This document shows positions 1 through 6,701 of a DNA stretch of 13,963 nt, one piece after another; the first letter of the stretch is position 1; every line of letters begins with the position of its first letter. Position numbers and translations under genes: made by a program. Location of the stretch: contig CAAGJS010000109.1 of NCBI GenBank assembly GCA_900770275.1, positions 1 through 13,963 on the forward strand. Reading direction: 5' to 3'. The notes below the pieces were generated by a model. The model was not told the DNA's origin, ran no database searches, and saw nothing but the letters and a program-made list of their open reading frames with translations. Origin of the DNA: Erysipelotrichaceae bacterium. Lineage in GTDB: Bacteria > Bacillota_I > Bacilli_A > Erysipelotrichales > Erysipelotrichaceae.

Positions 1-2026
1 GGCCGCCGATCTGATAGAACATCAGCGACAGGCAGTAGGCATTGATATTCTGGAACGCAATCGCAAACCAGAAGTACTTCTTATTGCCCATTTCCTTGGC
101 CAGCGTCGAAATCGCAGCCAGGCATGGCGAATCAAAGAGGTTGAAGATCAAAAACGAAATCGCAACCATATTGGTCGGGAAGAAGGAACTGAAAGCCGCA
201 TGCATACCGCCCGCATACTCCTCAATCTCACCAACACCAGCGAGAACGCCCATCGTCGAAACGATGCCTTCCTTGGCAACGAAGCCGGAAAGCGAAGATG
301 CGACTGCCTGCCACGTGCTGAAGCCAACCGGAATGAAGAGAACCGAAATCGCACGGCCAATATAAGCCAGGAACGAAGCCTCCGTATCCACAAGGCCGAA
401 CACACCATCCTGAACGCCGAAGCTTGCAAGGAACCACATAACCGCACAGCACAGGAACAGGATCGTTCCGGCCTTCTTGAGGAATGCCCATACACGCTCC
501 CATACATGCAGCAGAACGCCCTTCAGGCTCGGAATATGATAAGCCGGCAGCTCCATGACAAACGGAGCAGGATCACCGGAGAAGTACTTCGTCTTCTTCA
601 GGATAATGCACGAACATACAATGACAACGATGCCGAGCACATAGCAGCCGAATGCATACCGCCAGTCATCATTCATGATGTACCCGGCAATCAATGCAAT
701 GACCGGAAGCTTCGCGCCGCAGGGCATGTTGGTTGTCGTAATCATCGTCATGCGACGGTCCTTTTCGTTTTCAATCGTACGCGTTGCCATGATGCCCGGC
801 ACGCCGCATCCGCTGGAAATCATGAACGGAATGAACGACTTACCCGAAAGACCAAAGCGACGGAACAGACGGTCCATGATGAAGGCGACACGTGCCATAT
901 AGCCGCAGTCCTCAAGAATCGAAAGGAAGAAGAAGACGCACGCCATCTGCGGCGCAAAGCCGATCGGCGCCGCAAGACCACCGATAATACCATCGACGAC
1001 CAGGGAAACCAGCCAGTCCGATGTACCGATGCTTTCGAGCCATGCCTGCACACCCGGCTGAATCCATTCTCCGAACAGAACATCGTTCGTCCAGTCGGTA
1101 GCCGCCTGACCAATACCGGAAACGGCAACCCGGTAAACCAGTGCCATGATCGCAAGGAAGATGAAGATCGCAAAGACGCGGTGCGTCATGACCTTATCGA
1201 TCTTATCGGAGATCGTCAGACCATCCTTCAGCTTCTTCTTGACAACTGCATAGGAAACCAGCTTCTGAATGTACTCATAGCGCTGATTGGTGATGATGGA
1301 CTCACTTGTATCATCCATCTCCTTTTCGCAATCAACAATGTGACCCTCAATATGCTTGCGGACATCTTCGGAAAGATTCAGCTTCGCAAGAACCTTCTCA
1401 TCGCGCTCGAATACCTTGATCGCATACCAGCGCAGATTCTGCTTCGGAACGTAGGATTCAATGCTTTCTTCAATATGGGCAATCGCATGCTCGACACTGC
1501 CCGTAAATACATGGGGCAGCTCAACATCCGCGTGCTTCTTAGCGAGATTAATGCAGGCTTCGGCCGCATCCATCGTTGCCTCACCCTTGAGGGCACTCAT
1601 CTCAACAACAGGACAGCCAAGACCTTCACTCAGCTTCCTGAGATCGATCTTGTCCCCGTTCTTCTTGACGAGGTCCATCATGTTTACAGCAACCAGAACC
1701 GGCAGACCAACTTCCAGCAGCTGCGTCGTCAGATAGAGGTTGCGCTCAATGTTCGTGCCATCGACGATGTTCAGAATGACATCCGGCTTCTCTTCAACCA
1801 GATACGTACGGGATACAACTTCCTCCAGCGTATACGGGGAAAGTGAATAGATACCCGGAAGGTCCTCGATGATGACATCCTTGTGGTTCAGCAGATGTCC
1901 TTCCTTCTTTTCAACCGTAACGCCCGGCCAGTTGCCGACGTACTGATTGGATCCGGTCAGGTTATTGAACAGCGTCGTTTTGCCGCAGTTCGGATTGCCT
2001 GCCAGCGCAATTTTCAGCTCACTCAT
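1..2026 (-). CDS. feoB: Ferrous iron transport protein B, 3' end beyond the window
   Basis: Fe(II) uptake permease of the cytoplasmic membrane with an N-terminal G domain. About 675 codons are visible and the C-terminus runs off the left edge, probably close to its end. G-domain motifs: G1 GNPNCGKT at residues 10-17, switch I NWPGVTVE around 32-39, G3 DLPG 55-58, G4 NMMD 115-118, G5 SALKG 144-148. The membrane part carries both Gate repeats: SGCGVPGIMATRT followed by NMPCGAKLP, and later GFSTWQAVASSLSGFVAKEG. The start ATG at 2026 overlaps the feoA stop as ATGA and is preceded by GGGAGA, so translation is coupled to feoA. No frameshift was found on reading the minus strand through. It is the last visible gene of the regulator-feoA-feoA-feoB operon and is presumably controlled by iron through the upstream promoter/operator. 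Confidence 0.97.
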   Translation of the reverse strand, partial: MSELKIALAGNPNCGKTTLFNNLTGSNQYVGNWPGVTVEKKEGHLLNHKDVIIEDLPGIYSLSPYTLEEVVSRTYLVEEKPDVILNIVDGTNIERNLYLTTQLLEVGLPVLVAVNMMDLVKKNGDKIDLRKLSEGLGCPVVEMSALKGEATMDAAEACINLAKKHADVELPHVFTGSVEHAIAHIEESIESYVPKQNLRWYAIKVFERDEKVLAKLNLSEDVRKHIEGHIVDCEKEMDDTSESIITNQRYEYIQKLVSYAVVKKKLKDGLTISDKIDKVMTHRVFAIFIFLAIMALVYRVAVSGIGQAATDWTNDVLFGEWIQPGVQAWLESIGTSDWLVSLVVDGIIGGLAAPIGFAPQMACVFFFLSILEDCGYMARVAFIMDRLFRRFGLSGKSFIPFMISSGCGVPGIMATRTIENEKDRRMTMITTTNMPCGAKLPVIALIAGYIMNDDWRYAFGCYVLGIVVIVCSCIILKKTKYFSGDPAPFVMELPAYHIPSLKGVLLHVWERVWAFLKKAGTILFLCCAVMWFLASFGVQDGVFGLVDTEASFLAYIGRAISVLFIPVGFSTWQAVASSLSGFVAKEGIVSTMGVLAGVGEIEEYAGGMHAAFSSFFPTNMVAISFLIFNLFDSPCLAAISTLAKEMGNKKYFWFAIAFQNINAYCLSLMFYQIGG

Positions 2027-2274
2027 GCCGCTTCTCCCTTCACTGGTTCAACTTCAACCATTTCCGCTTCCGATTTACGGATCGTCAGCTCATAGCCGCG
2101 CACCGTAAGCTCGATCGGGTCTCCCAGAGGAGCGACCTTGCGCACATAGATCTGTGTGTTCTTTGTGATGCCCATATCCATGATGCGTCTGCGCAGCGCA
2201 CCTTCGCCGTTGATCTTTGTGACGCGGCAGGTATCACCTACTTTGATTTCCTTCAATGTAAGCATGTACTGCAT
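2023..2274 (-). CDS. feoA: FeoA family protein adjacent to FeoB
   Basis: Small cytoplasmic SH3-like protein that in the Feo family works with FeoB in Fe(II) import. The product is 83 aa from the ATG at 2274 (80 aa from the ATG at 2265). Conserved FeoA pattern: GDTCRVTKINGEGALRRRI, then MDMGITKNTQIYV, then PIELTVRGYELTIRKSEAEMVEVE. The frame is open up to a GTG at 2319, but the purine-rich stretch AAAGGAAAGGGGA directly upstream favours 2274 or 2265; the choice between these two is not certain. The stop overlaps the feoB start by ATGA, and the second feoA lies about 40 nt upstream. Full family length, with no missing part seen. Confidence 0.93.
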   Translation of the reverse strand: MQYMLTLKEIKVGDTCRVTKINGEGALRRRIMDMGITKNTQIYVRKVAPLGDPIELTVRGYELTIRKSEAEMVEVEPVKGEAA

Positions 2275-2315
2275 TCCCCTTTCCTTTTCTTCCGTATATT
2301 TCAAGTGATGGCTGC

Positions 2316-2531
2316 TCACTCCACCATCACCTTGGAAGCCATCTGACTCGTAATCGCAAGACGCGTATCCTTGACGATCACGATGACATCTCCATACCGC
2401 TGCAGAACTACCTGAACCTTCGTGCCCGGAACGAATCCAAGATCTTCCAGGTGCCGCTTCATTTCATTCGTTCCGCGGACCTGATTGACTGTTACTGTCG
2501 AGTCCGCATCCGCAAATGTCAGTGGAATCAT
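2316..2531 (-). CDS. feoA: Second FeoA family protein (tandem paralogue)
   Basis: 71-aa FeoA-domain protein, full length for the family. The pattern is LTFADADSTVTVNQV, then MKRHLEDLGFVPGTKVQVVL, DVIVIVKDTRLAITSQMASKVMVE, which matches the SH3-like FeoA fold. The open frame extends to a TTG at 2549, but that codon lies inside the GAGGAGG motif that serves as ribosome binding site. The ATG at 2531, 9 nt after it, is therefore the start. This ribosome binding site is itself the last codons (Glu-Glu-Glu) of the upstream regulator, whose stop lies 4 nt before the ATG. It is clearly diverged from the downstream feoA; two FeoA copies ahead of one FeoB suggest different roles or a hetero-complex (inference). 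Confidence 0.92.
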   Translation of the reverse strand: MIPLTFADADSTVTVNQVRGTNEMKRHLEDLGFVPGTKVQVVLQRYGDVIVIVKDTRLAITSQMASKVMVE

Positions 2532-2535
2532 TTCT

Positions 2536-2787
2536 TTATTCCTCCTCAATCTGACGTGCCGCTTCTTTTCCTGCAGCTGTCAGATACACAATGCCGTAGC
2601 GTTCCATTTCAACAAAGCCCGCCGCCGCAAGACGCTGAACCATGACGTGGACACTGGACCGGCGCACCTGCAGCAGATTCGCAAGCGATACACAGCGAAT
2701 GCCGCGGCCGCTTTCATCCAGCGAAACAATCGCCTTCAGATATTTCTTTTCTCCAGCTGTCATCTTTTTCATTTCAGTGTTAGTCAT
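2536..2787 (-). CDS. Short DtxR/MntR-like winged-helix regulator (HTH domain only)
   Basis: 83-aa DNA-binding protein, first gene of the feo operon. It resembles the N-terminal winged helix of DtxR/MntR metal-dependent repressors: GEKKYLKAIVSLDES, the recognition-helix region VSLANLLQVRRSSVHVMVQRL, AAGFVEMERYG and the wing end VYLTAAGKEAARQ. Family members are normally about 140-230 aa, with a metal-binding dimerization domain and sometimes an SH3-like domain. Here the frame ends right after the wing with EEE and a stop, so the classical metal-sensing half is absent. The ATG at 2787 lies about 12 nt after the predicted transcription start, with only a weak GGTAAG upstream. It overlaps a half-copy of the promoter palindrome, which fits autoregulation. 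It could bind DNA constitutively, sense iron through FeoA or another partner, or be a FeoC-like accessory; its function is inferred. Confidence 0.8.
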   Translation of the reverse strand: MTNTEMKKMTAGEKKYLKAIVSLDESGRGIRCVSLANLLQVRRSSVHVMVQRLAAAGFVEMERYGIVYLTAAGKEAARQIEEE

Positions 2788-2799
2788 AGCTTACCATCA
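2778..2799. promoter_or_regulatory. Possible second, degenerate copy of the feo operator
   Basis: The same half-site TGTTAGT (2778-2784) recurs 24 bp from the first. After an identical 8-bp spacing comes ACCATCA (2793-2799), which matches 5 of 7 positions of ACTAACA. It spans the regulator's start codon and the expected transcription start. Confidence 0.35.
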
Positions 2800-2801
2800 C
2801 G

Positions 2802-2823
2802 TGTTAGTTTACGCTGACTAACA
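2802..2823. promoter_or_regulatory. Palindromic operator overlapping the feo promoter
   Basis: Inverted repeat with 7-bp perfect arms TGTTAGT and ACTAACA, separated by 8 bp whose two central bases (CG) are also symmetric. It covers the -10 and half of the -35/-10 spacer of the feo promoter. Size and TTAG...CTAA character resemble DtxR-class operators, and the adjacent gene encodes a DtxR-like HTH protein. Binding is inferred, not shown. Confidence 0.65.
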
Positions 2824-2834
2824 ATGATCGTCAA
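2806..2834 (-). promoter_or_regulatory. Predicted sigma-A promoter of the feo operon
   Basis: On the minus strand TTGACG (2834-2829) is followed by a 17-nt spacer and TAAACT (2811-2806), giving a near-consensus -35 with a moderate -10. The expected start of transcription is near 2799, about 12 nt before the regulator's ATG. The -10 and most of the spacer lie within the palindrome described separately. Confidence 0.7.
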
Positions 2835-2947
2835 GGAAAATTATGCAAATTTCACGGAAGATAATGAAAAACAAAAAACAGGAAATACCGCATAGCCATC
2901 GCAATCTAACATTGTTTTATGATTCAGATTTTCGATGTTCAATAATG

Positions 2948-2974
2948 CAAAAGAAAAGTGCCCCGCAGGACACT
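2948..2974 (-). terminator. Rho-independent terminator of alr
   Basis: Minus-strand hairpin with stem AGTGTCC / GGGCACT (one G-T pair), loop TGCG, followed by TTTTCTTTT. It begins 17 nt after the alr stop codon and isolates alr from the feo promoter. Confidence 0.85.
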
Positions 2975-2991
2975 CTGATCCGAATATTCAA

Positions 2992-4104
2992 TTATTCGCC
3001 GGCATTAATACTCTTGGTGAGACGCTCATTGGCCTCGCCGATTACCTTTCCGTTCTCTACATAGGTACGGGTGACGCGGCCTGAGATCAGGCAGATGATT
3101 TCATAGGGAATCGTATTGAGATCCTTTGCCATATCCTCAAGGCGGATATGTTCACCAAACAGCTCCACCTTCGTACCAACCGGCATTGCATGGGGCAGAC
3201 GGATCATCATCTGATCCATGCACACACGGCCGACGATCTCGCACATCTCACCATCGACGTATACATGGCGTCCCTGGTTGGCTCTAATAAATCCATCCGC
3301 ATAGCCGACTGGAACAGTAGCGATCCATTCCCCTTCCTTTGCCGTATAGGTGGCGCCATAGCCTACCTTGTCCCCTTCATGAGCCTGCTTCACCATGATG
3401 ATGGTGGAATAGAAGGAAAGCGGACGCTTCAGATCATTCTTGTAAGTCGAAATGCCGTAGAGCGCGATACCGACGCGGCAGGCATTGGACACCGGATCCC
3501 TGAAGTACACCGTCGCATCTGAGTTATCGCAATGGATCCAGTCAAACGAATACTCAAGTCCCTTTACCGTTGAAGCGAAGATTTCATACTGGCGATCCGT
3601 AAAAGCAGGATCAAAGTCCGAGCACGAGAAGTGGGTAAAGATACCAGTCACCTTCGCACCCGTATTCAGCAGTGTGTGCAGAGCTGCCTTACTGTCATCG
3701 AGACTGCGGAAGCCGATCCGCGTCATACCTGTATCAACCGCAAGATGCACCTTGAGACCAGTGCAGCCGCTTTCAGCCAGTGCAGCTACGAACTCTGGCG
3801 AATAGGCGGCGACCGTGATGTTTTCCTTTTCCATCAGTGACGCATCCTTCGGATCCGTTGCGCCAAGGATCAGAATCTCCGCATTGCAGCCCTGATTCCT
3901 GAGCATCATCGCCTCATCCAGCGACGATACTGCAAGCATATCTGCACCAGCACGCAGAACGGCATTGGCCACTTCAATATCTCCGCAGCCATACGCATCC
4001 GCCTTCAGCACAGCAATAAAGCGCTTGCCGCAGATGGCATGGATGGTGCGGACGTTGTCCTCAATCGCATCAAGATTTACTTCGAGCCATGTTTTTCTAT
4101 ACAT
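2992..4104 (-). CDS. alr: Alanine racemase
   Basis: PLP-dependent enzyme that interconverts L- and D-alanine and supplies D-Ala for peptidoglycan. 370 aa, the usual length. The PLP-binding lysine is K34 in AVLKADAYGCG. The second catalytic base is the Tyr in KVGYGATYTA (Y249), followed by VPVGYADG. The C-terminal domain shows GRVCMDQ (292-298) and ISGRVTRTYVE (340-350), all standard for Alr. The frame stays open upstream to 4173, but the ATG at 4104 has a near-perfect ribosome binding site (GGAGGTGATCC) and the protein starts as expected with YRKTWLEVNLDAI. It has terminators on both sides, so it is probably monocistronic. No convincing promoter was found in the 79 nt upstream; TAATAT near 4143 is a possible -10 but lacks a good -35. 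No recombinase or resistance gene is nearby, so it is taken as the housekeeping enzyme. Confidence 0.97.
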   Translation of the reverse strand: MYRKTWLEVNLDAIEDNVRTIHAICGKRFIAVLKADAYGCGDIEVANAVLRAGADMLAVSSLDEAMMLRNQGCNAEILILGATDPKDASLMEKENITVAAYSPEFVAALAESGCTGLKVHLAVDTGMTRIGFRSLDDSKAALHTLLNTGAKVTGIFTHFSCSDFDPAFTDRQYEIFASTVKGLEYSFDWIHCDNSDATVYFRDPVSNACRVGIALYGISTYKNDLKRPLSFYSTIIMVKQAHEGDKVGYGATYTAKEGEWIATVPVGYADGFIRANQGRHVYVDGEMCEIVGRVCMDQMMIRLPHAMPVGTKVELFGEHIRLEDMAKDLNTIPYEIICLISGRVTRTYVENGKVIGEANERLTKSINAGE

Positions 4105-4182
4105 CGGATCACCTCCGGATACTGCAAATAAACAGCCATTACGTTCTAATATTACCCTATTCGTAAAGATCACGTACGGGCA

Positions 4183-4206
4183 TAAAAAAATCCGCCATTC
4201 AGCGGG
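4183..4206 (-). terminator. Terminator of the tRNA cluster
   Basis: Minus-strand stem CCGCT / GGCGG (one T-G pair) with loop GAAT, followed by A and seven T. It lies about 13 nt after the CCA end of tRNA-Gly and ahead of alr. Confidence 0.85.
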
Positions 4207-4218
4207 TATTCTTAATCA

Positions 4219-4292
4219 TGGAGCGAGTGAACGGAATCGGACCGTCGTATGCAGCTTGGAAGGCTGCCGTTCTACCATTGAACTACACTCGC
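4219..4292 (-). tRNA. tRNA-Gly(UCC) with unusual T-loop
   Basis: 74 nt with encoded CCA. The acceptor GCGAGTG pairs with CACTCGC, the D arm is GTTC/GAAC with GG in the loop, and the anticodon arm is GCAGC-CTTCCAA-GCTGC. The T arm is GACGG-TCCGATT-CCGTT. The T-loop therefore reads T-C-C-G-A instead of the nearly universal T-T-C-G-A: U55 is replaced by C. All stems pair, so it looks like a functional gene. Last gene of the cluster. Confidence 0.93.
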
Positions 4293-4294
4293 AT

Positions 4295-4370
4295 TGGTGA
4301 CTCGGAAGGGAATCGAACCCTCGACCCACTGATTAAAAGTCAGTTGCTCTACCACCTGAGCTACCGAGTC
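4295..4370 (-). tRNA. tRNA-Lys(UUU)
   Basis: 76 nt with encoded CCA. Acceptor GACTCGG/CCGAGTC, anticodon loop CTTTTAA within the ACTGA/TCAGT stem, T-loop TTCGATT. It lies 2 nt from tRNA-Gly. Confidence 0.96.
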
Positions 4371-4415
4371 ATCTGTCTGCTCAAGGGCTTCAGGTCTAAC
4401 CTTATTCCCAACATT

Positions 4416-4430
4416 CCGATCAGCGATCGG
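4416..4430. repeat. Small perfect palindrome in the tRNA spacer
   Basis: CCGATC-AGC-GATCGG, a 6-bp stem with 3-nt loop, within the 77-nt gap between tRNA-Tyr and tRNA-Lys. There is no T run after it, so it is not a classical terminator; an RNA processing element or a chance palindrome is possible. Nothing else recognisable is in the gap. Confidence 0.4.
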
Positions 4431-4447
4431 ATCATCAGCTAATAAAA

Positions 4448-4532
4448 TGGTGGAGACGGGTGGTTTCGAACCACCGAACCCAGAGGGAGCAGATTTACAG
4501 TCTGCCGCGTTTAGCCACTTCGCTACGTCTCC
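4448..4532 (-). tRNA. tRNA-Tyr(GUA)
   Basis: 85 nt with encoded CCA and the long variable arm of class II tRNAs. Acceptor GGAGACG/CGTCTCC, anticodon loop CTGTAAA within the GCAGA/TCTGC stem, T-loop TTCGAAA. Confidence 0.96.
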
Positions 4533-4544
4533 ATTGGTAATGTA

Positions 4545-4620
4545 TGGTGCCGACAATAGGAATCGAACCTACAACCTACTGATTACAAATCAGTTGCTCT
4601 GCCAATTGAGCTATGTCGGC
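4545..4620 (-). tRNA. tRNA-Thr(UGU)
   Basis: 76 nt with encoded CCA. Acceptor GCCGACA/TGTCGGC, anticodon loop TTTGTAA within the ACTGA/TCAGT stem, T-loop TTCGATT. Confidence 0.96.
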
Positions 4621-4621
4621 A

Positions 4622-4697
4622 TGGTGGAGGTTAACGGGCTCGAACCGCTGACCCTCTGCTTGTAAGGCAGATGCTCTCCCAGCTGAGCTAAACCTCC
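4622..4697 (-). tRNA. tRNA-Val(UAC)
   Basis: 76 nt with encoded CCA. Acceptor GGAGGTT/AACCTCC, anticodon loop CTTACAA within the CTGC/GCAG stem, T-loop TTCGAGC. First gene of the cluster, about 27 nt after the predicted transcription start and 1 nt before tRNA-Thr. Confidence 0.96.
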
Positions 4698-4730
4698 ATA
4701 TCACACCCTTCACTCAACGAGTGCTTCAAT

Positions 4731-4760
4731 ACTATAGCATCCCCCGTCCAGTGAGGTCAA
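4731..4760 (-). promoter_or_regulatory. Promoter of the tRNA cluster
   Basis: TTGACC (4760-4755), 18-nt spacer, TATAGT (4736-4731) preceded by TGC (extended -10). The G-rich stretch GGGGG lies in the spacer. A small hairpin CACTC-GTT-GAGTG (4723-4711) falls at the expected 5' end of the precursor RNA. Confidence 0.85.
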
Positions 4761-4768
4761 CCGAAATT

Positions 4769-4787
4769 TCTGCCGATTTTCAGCAGA
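4769..4787 (-). terminator. Possible weak terminator after the phosphoesterase gene
   Basis: Stem TCTGC/GCAGA with a 9-nt loop, followed only by AATTT. It starts directly after the stop codon and just upstream of the tRNA promoter. The poor T run makes it doubtful. Confidence 0.35.
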
Positions 4788-4790
4788 TTT

Positions 4791-5615
4791 TCACGCGTGT
4801 TTTTCAGCGTCTTTTCCGATCAGATTCACAACCACGATCTCCGGATTGTTGTAAAGACGCGGAATATAGTGATAATGACGCGAAAGACCACGGCTGATCA
4901 CAAGAAGGTTATGATCCAGCGTATGCACACCGGAAATATACTTCGGAAGTAATCCCTGCTGTGGTGCCGCGATGCCGATATCGGTCCCTGGAATCCGCCA
5001 CTGTCCACCATGGGCGTGGCCCGAAACAACCATCTGACAGTCAATGTGATTGTAGAGATCAATGAAATGCGGCCGGTGCGACAGAAGAATCCGGTAATTG
5101 TCCGTCGTAAAAATGCGGTTGATATCGTCCGCGCTGTAGTCACTTTCATGCTTGCGGCACGGAATGCCAACGATTTCCAGCGACGTATCACCCTTCGTAA
5201 AGATCGCATTCCGGTAGGAAAGTACCTGAACACCAGCCTCCCGGAACTTCTTCAGAAGATCCTCGAGATCCGGACGGTACTCCTCATGATTTCCTGTCGA
5301 ATAATAGACCGGGAAATCGCGCAGAGCCTTCATCAGCACCAGCGTATTGTCCTGGTGCATATGTTCCTCGGCCATGTCTCCCGGCATCAAAATCAGATCT
5401 GGCTTCTCCGAAAGAATCTTCACCATCAGATCTTCCATGTTCATGCCATAATCCGCATTGTGAAGATCCGAGAGAATCATCATCCGCACCGGTGTATGAA
5501 TCTTGTTGGAGCAGACGGTATAACGCGTCACATCAATGTCCCGCGGAAGTCCCGGGATGATCGCAGCCGCCGCTGCAGCTGCCGCAATCGCAATGCCTGT
5601 CTTCTTATCTGCCAT
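4791..5615 (-). CDS. Membrane-anchored metallophosphoesterase (YkuE/YaeI-like)
   Basis: Calcineurin-like phosphoesterase of 274 aa. The metal-binding motifs are complete: SDLH (D50, H52), PGDM (D80), GNHE (N109, H110), SHRP (H180) and GHAHGGQ (H200, H202). The GHAHGGQ form is typical of the YkuE/YaeI group, some of which act on lipid-linked or UDP-linked phosphates; the substrate here is unknown. Residues 6-22 form an uncharged, Ala-rich hydrophobic segment with nine consecutive small residues, likely a membrane anchor that places the catalytic domain outside. The frame also opens at a GTG at 5624, but AGGTG six nt before the ATG at 5615 supports the latter. It lies 36 nt after the ROK kinase gene with no terminator between, so probably in the same operon. 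Confidence 0.9.
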   Translation of the reverse strand: MADKKTGIAIAAAAAAAAIIPGLPRDIDVTRYTVCSNKIHTPVRMMILSDLHNADYGMNMEDLMVKILSEKPDLILMPGDMAEEHMHQDNTLVLMKALRDFPVYYSTGNHEEYRPDLEDLLKKFREAGVQVLSYRNAIFTKGDTSLEIVGIPCRKHESDYSADDINRIFTTDNYRILLSHRPHFIDLYNHIDCQMVVSGHAHGGQWRIPGTDIGIAAPQQGLLPKYISGVHTLDHNLLVISRGLSRHYHYIPRLYNNPEIVVVNLIGKDAEKHA

Positions 5616-5651
5616 CTGCTCCACCTGTTCTTTCTATTGAATAATTAACAA

Positions 5652-6623
5652 TCAGTTTCCAAGTTCATTGCCCAGCACAAGACGCGCCGAGCCGTAAATG
5701 CCGGCATCGTTGCCAAGCTGTGCCAGTACGACCTTTGCCTTTTGATTATCCGCAAGAATCGGGGTCAGCGGATTCATATAGGACTGAATAAGATCGCACA
5801 GCCACTGACCCGTCTTCGATACGCCGCCGCCAATGACGATGACTTCCGGATCCGTTGTCATACAGATCATCGAAAGACCCCAGCCAAGATACCGGCAGCA
5901 CGTATTCATCGTCTTCAGAGCCAGGCTGTCACCCACCTTTGCACAGTCACATACATCCTTCGCCGTCAATGCATCGCCAAACTGACGCATCGAAGAAGGA
6001 TCATCACTTGCCTTAAGGACATTCTTTGCCTCGCGGACGATACCCGTTGCCGAAGCTGTCTGTTCCAGGCAGCCGTGTCCGCCGCAGTTGCAGGTATCCG
6101 GATCATCTTCACGAATATGAATGTGTCCGAACTCACCGCCAGCCCCATGAGCTCCGGTAACGATCTTGCCATCGACGACGACACCGCCGCCAACACCCGT
6201 ACCTAACGTTACGAGCATCAGATTCTTATGGCCCTTGCCGCCGCCCTGCCACATTTCGCCAAGCGCTGCGACATTGGCATCGTTGCCAACATAGCAGTTG
6301 ATGCCGCCGCCAAGAAGCTTCGAAAGCTCCTGGGCAGGATAAAGGTCCATCCAGCCAAGGTTGACGCATACCGACACATAGCCATCCGGCTGCACAGGTC
6401 CCGGCACATCGAGACCGACACCTGCCACATCATCCCAGCTGTATTCCTCATCGGCGAGCTTCTTCTTTAATGAAGCAGCAACATCTTCCAGAATGTGCCC
6501 GCCCGCATCTTCGTGACGCGTCGGAATTTCCCACTTCTCAACGAGCCGTCCTTCAACGGTGAAAAGTCCCATCTTCACGGTTGTGCCGCCGATATCGATG
6601 CCGATGCAGTATCTCATTCCCAT
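5652..6623 (-). CDS. glcK: ROK family glucokinase
   Basis: ATP-dependent cytoplasmic kinase, most likely glucose to glucose-6-phosphate. 323 aa, normal for Gram-positive GlcK. The phosphate-binding motif DIGGTTVK starts at residue 10, the catalytic Asp is D115 in VGNDANVAA, and VTLGTGVGGG follows at 138-147. The ROK zinc site is H167 in GEFGHI plus C178, C180 and C185 of CNCGGHGCLEQ. There is no N-terminal DNA-binding domain, so it is a kinase rather than a ROK repressor; fructose or another hexose cannot be excluded. The ATG at 6623 has GGGAGGA 7 nt upstream. The 78-nt gap to hydF holds a weak -10-like TAAAAT but no good -35, so it may have its own promoter or receive readthrough from hydF. 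The phosphoesterase follows in the same direction. Confidence 0.92.
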   Translation of the reverse strand: MGMRYCIGIDIGGTTVKMGLFTVEGRLVEKWEIPTRHEDAGGHILEDVAASLKKKLADEEYSWDDVAGVGLDVPGPVQPDGYVSVCVNLGWMDLYPAQELSKLLGGGINCYVGNDANVAALGEMWQGGGKGHKNLMLVTLGTGVGGGVVVDGKIVTGAHGAGGEFGHIHIREDDPDTCNCGGHGCLEQTASATGIVREAKNVLKASDDPSSMRQFGDALTAKDVCDCAKVGDSLALKTMNTCCRYLGWGLSMICMTTDPEVIVIGGGVSKTGQWLCDLIQSYMNPLTPILADNQKAKVVLAQLGNDAGIYGSARLVLGNELGN

Positions 6624-6701
6624 ATGATTATCCTCCCAGTGATCAAATTGATTGATTGGTTTCTCCTGTATTCATTTTACAGCATAGCCCAGAAGAAGGA
6701 A

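Noticed and set aside
1..1500. Recurring short motif ATCGCA on the plus strand
   Set aside because: It corresponds to frequent Ala-Ile and similar codon pairs (GCGAT) in coding DNA on the minus strand; spacing is irregular and no site function is suggested.
200..1846. Long open frame (about 548 codons) on the plus strand opposite feoB
   Set aside because: It is antisense to a perfectly conserved FeoB; its translation is rich in Arg, His and Asn with no domain, and the open frame follows from the codon bias of feoB.
2860..2867. GATAATGA resembling half of a Fur box upstream of the feo promoter
   Set aside because: Only one half is present, the other half does not match, and it lies upstream of the -35. 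The palindrome on the promoter is the better operator candidate.
4105..4182. Possible alr promoter using TAATAT near 4143
   Set aside because: No acceptable -35 at 16-18 nt spacing, so it was not listed as a feature.
4218..4665. Short open frames across the tRNA cluster on both strands
   Set aside because: The region is fully occupied by five well-folded tRNA genes; the frames are products of tRNA sequence.
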